DNA of 20,778 bases from an uncultured Bacteroidales bacterium (GTDB lineage: Bacteria; Bacteroidota; Bacteroidia; Bacteroidales; Muribaculaceae), in contig USIY01000017.1 in NCBI GenBank assembly GCA_900554845.1, positions 1 through 20,778 of the forward strand, in the 5' to 3' direction. Below are positions 15,952 to 20,778 of this stretch, piece by piece; within the stretch, counting starts at the first letter, position 1; each line of letters starts with the position of its first letter. The notes beneath the pieces were generated by a model. That model was not told where the DNA came from. It worked only from the letters and a program-made list of their open reading frames with translations, and made no database searches. Made by a program: the position numbers and the translations under genes.

Positions 15952-17214
15952 TTATCTGTTGTTGATTACCTGGTTGTAGATGTCTATTACTTTCTGACCG
16001 GCCTTTTCCCAAGTGATGCCGTGGATCTCCTCGATACCTTTTACACGCAGATAGTCGTGGAGAGCGGGATAGGACACCAGAGCATGCATGGCGTCGGCCA
16101 TCGCGTCAACGTCCCAATAGTCGGTTTTGATCACGTTGGTAAGGATTTCGGCACAACCCGACTGCTTTGAAATAATGGAAGGAACGCCCATTTCCATGGC
16201 CTCAAGAGGTGAGATTCCAAAAGGCTCGGACACCGAAGGCATTACATACACATCGGAATCAGCCAGCATTTCGTACACTTGCTTGCCACGAAGGAAGCCT
16301 GTGAAATGGAAACGGTCAGCGATGTTTCGCTGCGCCGCAAGACGGATCATTGCGTCCATCATGTCGCCGCTGCCGGCCATGACAAAACGCACGTTCTTGG
16401 TCTTCTGCAGCACTTTCGCCGCCGCCTCGACATAGTACTCGGGGCCTTTCTGCATAGTGATGCGGCCAAGGAAGGTTATCACCTTATCCTTGCGTTCGCG
16501 ACGCGGGATATTAAGGAGATCTTCGCTTAAAGGTATTACGGCGTTATGGACCGTAGTCACCTTGTCGGGACTGATTCCATACTTGTCTATCACCGTACGT
16601 CGCGTCAGCTCCGACACAGTGATGATATGGTCGGCGTTGTTCATGCCGTCCTTCTCTATACCGAACACTGTAGGATTGACATTGCCGCGACTGCGGTCAA
16701 AATCCGTGGCATGCACATGGATCACCAACGGCTTTCCTGTCACGTTTTTGGCATGGATGCCCGCGGGATATGTAAGCCAGTCGTGCGAATGGATTACGTC
16801 GCATGGAACTGTGCGCGCTATTACTCCCGCAACCACTGAATAGTTGTTGATCTCTTCAAGCAGGTTGTCGGGATAACGTCCGGAGAATTCGATACAGCCC
16901 AGATCATTGAGCCTCATGTAATTGAAGTCCGCATAAATATGATCGCGGAGGTTGAAGTATAACTGCGGGTCCATGACCTTGCCGATACGGCTGGAAACAT
17001 AGTCATTGTTGACATCGCGCCATGCCACGGGCGTGCAGTTTGCTCCGATGATGTTGGCAAAGCCTTTCTCCTCGTCACCGTACGGCTTCGGAATCACGAA
17101 GGTGATGTCCATATTGCCGCAGTTGTGCATCCCCTTGGTCAAGCCATAGCTCGCCGTACCCAGACCACCGAGAATGTGGGGAGGAAACTCCCAACCGAAC
17201 ATTAATGCTCTCAT
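15952..17214 (-). CDS. GT4-family glycosyltransferase, glycogen-synthase-like
   Basis: 420 aa. It is a retaining GT-B glycosyltransferase with an N-terminal acceptor-side domain starting FGWEFPPHILGGLGTASYGL (6-25), which resembles the glycine loop of glycogen/starch synthases. HSHDWLTYPAG (142-152) and HVHATDFDRS (166-175) are also typical of such synthases. The nucleotide-sugar side has FLGRITMQKGPEYYVEAA (248-265), MAGSGD (279-284) and the E-x7-E motif EPFGISPLE (330-338). The neighbours (debranching enzyme upstream by 21 nt, GH57 downstream by 46 nt) make alpha-glucan/glycogen synthesis the likely role. The donor (ADP- or UDP-glucose) is not evident, and another GT4 specificity remains possible. 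Confidence 0.87.
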   Translation of the reverse strand: MRALMFGWEFPPHILGGLGTASYGLTKGMHNCGNMDITFVIPKPYGDEEKGFANIIGANCTPVAWRDVNNDYVSSRIGKVMDPQLYFNLRDHIYADFNYMRLNDLGCIEFSGRYPDNLLEEINNYSVVAGVIARTVPCDVIHSHDWLTYPAGIHAKNVTGKPLVIHVHATDFDRSRGNVNPTVFGIEKDGMNNADHIITVSELTRRTVIDKYGISPDKVTTVHNAVIPLSEDLLNIPRRERKDKVITFLGRITMQKGPEYYVEAAAKVLQKTKNVRFVMAGSGDMMDAMIRLAAQRNIADRFHFTGFLRGKQVYEMLADSDVYVMPSVSEPFGISPLEAMEMGVPSIISKQSGCAEILTNVIKTDYWDVDAMADAMHALVSYPALHDYLRVKGIEEIHGITWEKAGQKVIDIYNQVINNR

Positions 17215-17235
17215 TCTTCTAAGTATTTGGGATTA

Positions 17236-19188
17236 TTATTGTTGGAGTTTATTCATTTGATTCACGGTACGGATCACCTGAAGGATGCCGCCCACGTTCT
17301 TCGCCGTCGATACGGCTCCGCGTCCTGTGTAAGGAGGATTGGCGTCGTACATCTCGCTCAGCGAACCGATGCATCCGGTCGACATCTCGTCCTCGTAGCC
17401 GATCAGCATTCGTTCGATGAAGGACAATCCCGAAAGTCCGAACACTTTGAAATATGCATCGGCATAGAAGCCGAAAAGCCAAGGACGGGCAGGACCTTGA
17501 TGCACGGCATATTCACGTTCTATGGGATTGCCAACATAGGTGGGATGATAATTCTGGCTCTTAGGGCTAAGGGAACGCAGGCCCTTGGGCGTCAGAAGCT
17601 CGCGTGTGCAGAAGTCAAGAACCGTCTTGCGTTGGCGACGTGACAGAGGACTGTATTCAAGTCCTATGGCTATCGCCATATTGGGACGCACCTCAAGATC
17701 GGTGTAGCTTCCGTTGACATAATCGTACAGATAACCATATCCGTTGAGGAAGGTTGATATAAATGACTCTCCGGTTTCGTGTGCCAACGCGTCGAGTTCC
17801 TTTACGTACTCTTCCATGCCCGTCACATCTTCATAAAGAGACTGCAAGAATCGGAGGGCGTTGTACCACAATGCATTGAATTCAAGAATATATCCCGTGC
17901 GTGGTATGATAGGACGACCTTCTATGGAAGCCGACAGCCAGGTCACGGGAGTGTCCCGACCCTCGCTGGACACAAGGCCGTTGTCGTTGAGCCGGAGATT
18001 CGGGACGCGGCCATTGCGGATGTCCTCCACCAGTCGGCGCACTTCTTCGCCATATCGTTCCCGACACTTGGCGGTATCGGAAAACTTACGGTAGGACTGT
18101 ATCGCCCATATAGTCCACAACGGTATGTCAGGAAGATCTATCTCGTGAATCACTCTGTCCTTCACCCCCGTCTTTAGATAATGATTCAACGCTTCGACGA
18201 ATGTGCCGAGAATCTTGTGGTAGTCTCCCTCGTTCTTTACCGACAATGTGCATCCCGGCAACGCTATAAGCTCGTCACGTCCACGCACGTTGTACCAAGG
18301 GTATCCTGCCATGATGTAATCGCCGTGCTCGTTTTTCAGATAGAACTGTTCCGCGGCATTCTTAAGGCAGTTGTAGAAGCTGGTACGGCAAGTACGGTCT
18401 TTCAGCTCGTCCTCGTAGACTTTCTCGAATCTCGACGGGTCCGTCTCGGTGGTAGACGCCGAAAAGATAATGCTCTCTCCCTTCTTGATTGGAAGTTCGA
18501 AATAACCCGGGACCCAAAGATCCTCCTTATAAGGAATACCACGGTCACGGTCCTTATAGTACTCCACGCCTTTGTACCAGTGCCCGTCATCGACCCATTT
18601 CACTTCCTTGTTGAACTGCATGTAAAGCTCCGGATAGCCGGCATACAGACAAGTGGAAATTCCATTGGGAACGGAATTGATGGTCTTGTTGATGGCTGAA
18701 TTCTCCATCACCAGGGCGTTAGCGTTGCGGAACGCCAGGAAAGGACGGAATTTAAGTGTCGTCTCCGAGTGCGCGTCAATCAGTGTATAGCGGATCAGAA
18801 TTCGGTTCTGATGGGATATGAACACCTTTTCTTTGGAAAGTATGACTCCTCCGACACGGTAAAGAATGGTCGGCACCACCTCACAGGTATACTCGCGGAT
18901 ATATTTATGCCCGTTTGGACTGAATGTATTGTCACCGTATTGATGCAGTCCGAGGTTGAACTCCGCCCCATGCTGGATAACTGTCTCGTCGAGCGAGGAC
19001 AACAACACATGTGCCTGATCATCCATTTCCGGTATCGGAATCACCAGCAGCCCGTGTTGTTTTCGTGTGTTGCATCCTACAATCGTCGTACAATGATAGG
19101 CGCCTGACCGATTTGTCCTTAGCATCTCCTTTGGAAGGCTCTGCTCCAGATTTATCATCAGGTTCTTGTCAAATTTCAAATAACTCAT
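17236..19188 (-). CDS. Glycogen debranching enzyme (amylo-alpha-1,6-glucosidase type, GH133-like)
   Basis: 650 aa. It has an N-terminal bacterial-type debranching-enzyme domain (about 20-240; RTNRSGAYHCTTIVGCNTRK at 24-43 and KQHGLLV) followed by an (alpha/alpha)6 barrel of the GDE C-terminal family. The catalytic-region motif is GYPWYNVRGRDELIALPG (295-312), with Asp305 as the likely acid. SSEGRDTPVTWLSA (407-420), GYILEFNALWYNAL (432-445) and VHQGPARPWL (562-571) correspond to the family's later motifs. The familiar TWMDA reads TWLSA here (Ser419), and the H-x-G-x-V-W-P-W loop is H-Q-G-P-A-R-P-W. The role is removal of alpha-1,6 branches of glycogen in the cytosol. It is the first gene of a three-gene operon; the gene upstream (nuoN) is separated by a terminator. 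Confidence 0.92.
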   Translation of the reverse strand: MSYLKFDKNLMINLEQSLPKEMLRTNRSGAYHCTTIVGCNTRKQHGLLVIPIPEMDDQAHVLLSSLDETVIQHGAEFNLGLHQYGDNTFSPNGHKYIREYTCEVVPTILYRVGGVILSKEKVFISHQNRILIRYTLIDAHSETTLKFRPFLAFRNANALVMENSAINKTINSVPNGISTCLYAGYPELYMQFNKEVKWVDDGHWYKGVEYYKDRDRGIPYKEDLWVPGYFELPIKKGESIIFSASTTETDPSRFEKVYEDELKDRTCRTSFYNCLKNAAEQFYLKNEHGDYIMAGYPWYNVRGRDELIALPGCTLSVKNEGDYHKILGTFVEALNHYLKTGVKDRVIHEIDLPDIPLWTIWAIQSYRKFSDTAKCRERYGEEVRRLVEDIRNGRVPNLRLNDNGLVSSEGRDTPVTWLSASIEGRPIIPRTGYILEFNALWYNALRFLQSLYEDVTGMEEYVKELDALAHETGESFISTFLNGYGYLYDYVNGSYTDLEVRPNMAIAIGLEYSPLSRRQRKTVLDFCTRELLTPKGLRSLSPKSQNYHPTYVGNPIEREYAVHQGPARPWLFGFYADAYFKVFGLSGLSFIERMLIGYEDEMSTGCIGSLSEMYDANPPYTGRGAVSTAKNVGGILQVIRTVNQMNKLQQ

Positions 19189-19270
19189 GCGGAATTAATA
19201 TAGATAAGTTTCTTGGTATTACTATTAGTGTTTGGGTTATAGCGTTTCTTCTATACCTTTGTTTATCTCA

Positions 19271-19303
19271 CAAATTTACATAATTTTTGTGAAATGGACC
19301 AAT
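19271..19303 (-). promoter_or_regulatory. Promoter of the glycogen operon
   Basis: Read on the - strand, ATTG (19303-19300), a 21-nt spacer and a perfect TAAATTTG -7 box (19278-19271). The predicted start is near 19264, leaving a leader of about 75 nt to the ATG at 19188. The -33 side falls within the right-reading arm of the large inverted repeat at 19294-19337. Confidence 0.6.
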
Positions 19304-19337
19304 AAATATGTTGCAAAACAATTTTTTATTGGTCCAT
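19294..19337. repeat. Perfect 13-bp inverted repeat at the glycogen operon promoter
   Basis: ATGGACCAATAAA (19294-19306) and TTTATTGGTCCAT (19325-19337) are exact reverse complements around an 18-nt A/T-rich spacer. The centre-to-centre distance of the arms is 31 nt, about three helical turns, and one arm covers the predicted -33 element of the glycogen operon. This layout suits a two-site operator. As RNA it would be a stem of 13 bp, but there is no T-run for a terminator. Confidence 0.6.
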
Positions 19338-19383
19338 TACCTGTTTTGATACTGTTTACAATCATAATATACTCAAAACGGGC

Positions 19384-19416
19384 AAAACAAAACGGGACGG
19401 TTTAATTCCGTCCCGT
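19384..19416 (-). terminator. Intrinsic terminator after nuoN
   Basis: A perfect 9-bp G/C-rich stem, ACGGGACGG (19392-19400) / CCGTCCCGT (19408-19416), with a 7-nt loop. On the - strand it is followed by TTTTGTTTT. It lies about 25 nt after the nuoN stop and closes the complex I transcript, separating it from the glycogen operon. Confidence 0.9.
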
Positions 19417-19441
19417 CGATATGAATATTTGTTTGTCCGGA

Positions 19442-20778
19442 TTATAATCCGGGAATCAACGCAGAGTTATAGCAGAATTGATAGATGCATGATACCAGAC
19501 CGAACAGCACAATTCCTGCCACGCAGATCCAAAGCGCGGCCCTCTCGCCGGGATTGCTCTTGAAGGCCTCGATCTTGGCCTCGCCGGGATTGATCCATAT
19601 GGCTTTTACAACCAACAGATAATAATACAGCGAGATGATTGTATTGATCAATGCGATCAACACGAGCATATACAGCGCCATAGAACCTGTAGAGGTGACC
19701 GACGTGAAGATCAGGAACTTCGAGAAGAAGCCCGCGAAGGGGGGAATTCCTGCCAGAGAGAACATCGCGAGCGTCATGGCAAATGAAAGCCATGGATTGG
19801 TCTTATGAAGACCGTTATAATCGTCCATTCCGACTTTGCCGGTCTTGTTCTCAATCGCCGTGATTACAGCAAAAGCACCAAGGTTGCTGACAATGTACAC
19901 GAAGATGTAATACATCATCGAACCCAGACCGATTGCCGACACCGACATAGCGCCGAGCATGATATATCCTGCCTGCGAGATGGAGGAGAACGCCATGAAC
20001 CGTTTCAGATTCTTCTGACGGATCGCAAAGAGGTTACCGACAGTGATAGTGGCTATGATCACGGCGTACATCATCCATTCCCAAGCGTCGGAATAAACCT
20101 GTCCGAACACCTGCACGAAGATGATGAAGAATGCAAACGCCGCGGAGCCCTTGGAAATCACCGACAGATAAGAGGTGATCGCCGTAGGGGCGCCCTGATA
20201 AACATCGGCGGTCCACAGATGGAACGGCACCAGGCTGAGTTTGAAACCTATTCCCGCAATCATAAACGCCAGTGCGATCAAAAGCATTCCCGACATTTCG
20301 CCGGCTACTATATTCTGATAAATGTCGTTGTAATACAGTGATCCTCCTGAGAACGCATACACAAAACTCAGTCCCATCAGCAATATGGCTGAGGAGAACA
20401 CCGCGGTAAGGATATACTTTACAGCCGCCTCATGGCTTTCCGCATGCTTCTTGTTGAAAGCCACAAGCGCTGCCAAAGGAAGCGAGGCGGCTTCAAGGCC
20501 GATGATGAAAAGCAGGAAGTGACGCGCCGACACCATAAGGTACATACCGAACAGCGTAGTCAGAATCAATTCATAAAACTCTCCCTTGCGCACCACTACC
20601 TCGTCGCTCTCGGTCCAGCTTGCCGACTGAAGGAAGACGATGAACACTCCTATGTTCAGAATAGCCTTGATGGCATTGGTGGCCGTGTCGTTGACATACA
20701 TGCCGCCGAAGACGGACTCGCCGCACGCCGGCACCAACCAAATGGCAATGGTGCCCAGACCGAACAACACCGTCGTCA
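19442..20778 (-). CDS. nuoN: NADH-quinone oxidoreductase subunit N (N-terminus outside window)
   Basis: Partial: at least 444 codons are visible, and the reading frame is open to the right edge, so the true start lies beyond 20778. It is a proton-pumping, antiporter-like membrane subunit of respiratory complex I. The visible protein is a run of hydrophobic helices with the family's hallmark segments: the HAAVKYILTA-type segment (here SHEAAVKYILTAVFSSAILL), GIGFKLSLVPFHLWTADVYQ followed by GAPTAITSYLSVISKG (with conserved Lys residues in the channel helices), FSSISQAGYIMLGAM and LSLAGIPPFAGFFSKF. NuoN is usually about 460-490 aa, so a few tens of residues are missing. In most nuo operons it is the last gene, which agrees with the terminator just after it; nuoM should lie to the right. 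Confidence 0.94.
   Translation of the reverse strand, partial: TTVLFGLGTIAIWLVPACGESVFGGMYVNDTATNAIKAILNIGVFIVFLQSASWTESDEVVVRKGEFYELILTTLFGMYLMVSARHFLLFIIGLEAASLPLAALVAFNKKHAESHEAAVKYILTAVFSSAILLMGLSFVYAFSGGSLYYNDIYQNIVAGEMSGMLLIALAFMIAGIGFKLSLVPFHLWTADVYQGAPTAITSYLSVISKGSAAFAFFIIFVQVFGQVYSDAWEWMMYAVIIATITVGNLFAIRQKNLKRFMAFSSISQAGYIMLGAMSVSAIGLGSMMYYIFVYIVSNLGAFAVITAIENKTGKVGMDDYNGLHKTNPWLSFAMTLAMFSLAGIPPFAGFFSKFLIFTSVTSTGSMALYMLVLIALINTIISLYYYLLVVKAIWINPGEAKIEAFKSNPGERAALWICVAGIVLFGLVSCIYQFCYNSALIPGL

Noticed and set aside
1..20778. CRISPR arrays, tRNAs, insertion sequences, phage or integrase genes
   Set aside because: None seen: no regularly spaced repeats, no cloverleaf-like segments and no transposase or recombinase motifs in the reading frames.

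Overview
The window looks like chromosome of a gut-type Bacteroidales bacterium, most likely Muribaculaceae or a close relative (inference). The reasons are a SusC/SusD pair with a membrane-spanning propeller/AraC regulator, Bacteroidetes-type promoters (TAnnTTTG at -7 with a TTG-containing -33 element about 20 nt upstream), start codons mostly without Shine-Dalgarno sites, and a debranching enzyme / GT4 / GH57 glycogen operon in the order I recall from Bacteroides.

Left part (1-2200): the 3' portion of RNase P RNA (rnpB) with a strong terminator, a YihY/BrkB-family membrane protein with a C-terminal winged-helix-like region, and a convergent ProX-type (YbaK-fold) tRNA-editing deacylase whose coding end overlaps the YihY end by 37 nt.

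Middle-left (2200-2895): about 700 nt without a convincing protein gene. It holds a complete cobalamin riboswitch aptamer with its own promoter and, about 100 nt after the aptamer, its own intrinsic terminator, then a second large hairpin, then the promoter of the next gene. No cobalamin gene follows. This is the most unusual item in the window: it looks like a self-contained, B12-responsive short RNA or an orphaned riboswitch.

Middle (2896-12375): a small polysaccharide utilisation locus on the + strand. A one-polypeptide membrane regulator (periplasmic propeller, Y_Y_Y domain, one TM helix, cytoplasmic AraC-type HTH, no histidine kinase or receiver) is followed by an exported GH30 glycosidase, a SusC-like TonB-dependent transporter and a SusD-like lipoprotein, closed by a 12-bp stem terminator. 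The likely logic is that the regulator senses a glycan fragment in the periplasm, GH30 cleaves a beta-linked glycan, and SusCD imports the oligosaccharide. The substrate cannot be read from the sequence; GH30 suggests a beta-glucan or related beta-glycoside.

Right part (12429-20778), all on the - strand: an acyl-CoA/acetyl-CoA synthetase with a repeat-rich upstream region; a three-gene glycogen operon transcribed as debranching enzyme, GT4 glycogen-synthase-like enzyme, GH57 amylase-like enzyme, with a terminator; and the 3' end of nuoN (complex I subunit N), which runs off the right edge and has its own terminator. A perfect 13-bp inverted repeat overlaps the predicted glycogen operon promoter.

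No tRNA, CRISPR array, insertion sequence or phage gene was seen. Coordinates of promoters and RNA ends come from motif reading by eye, not from transcript data.
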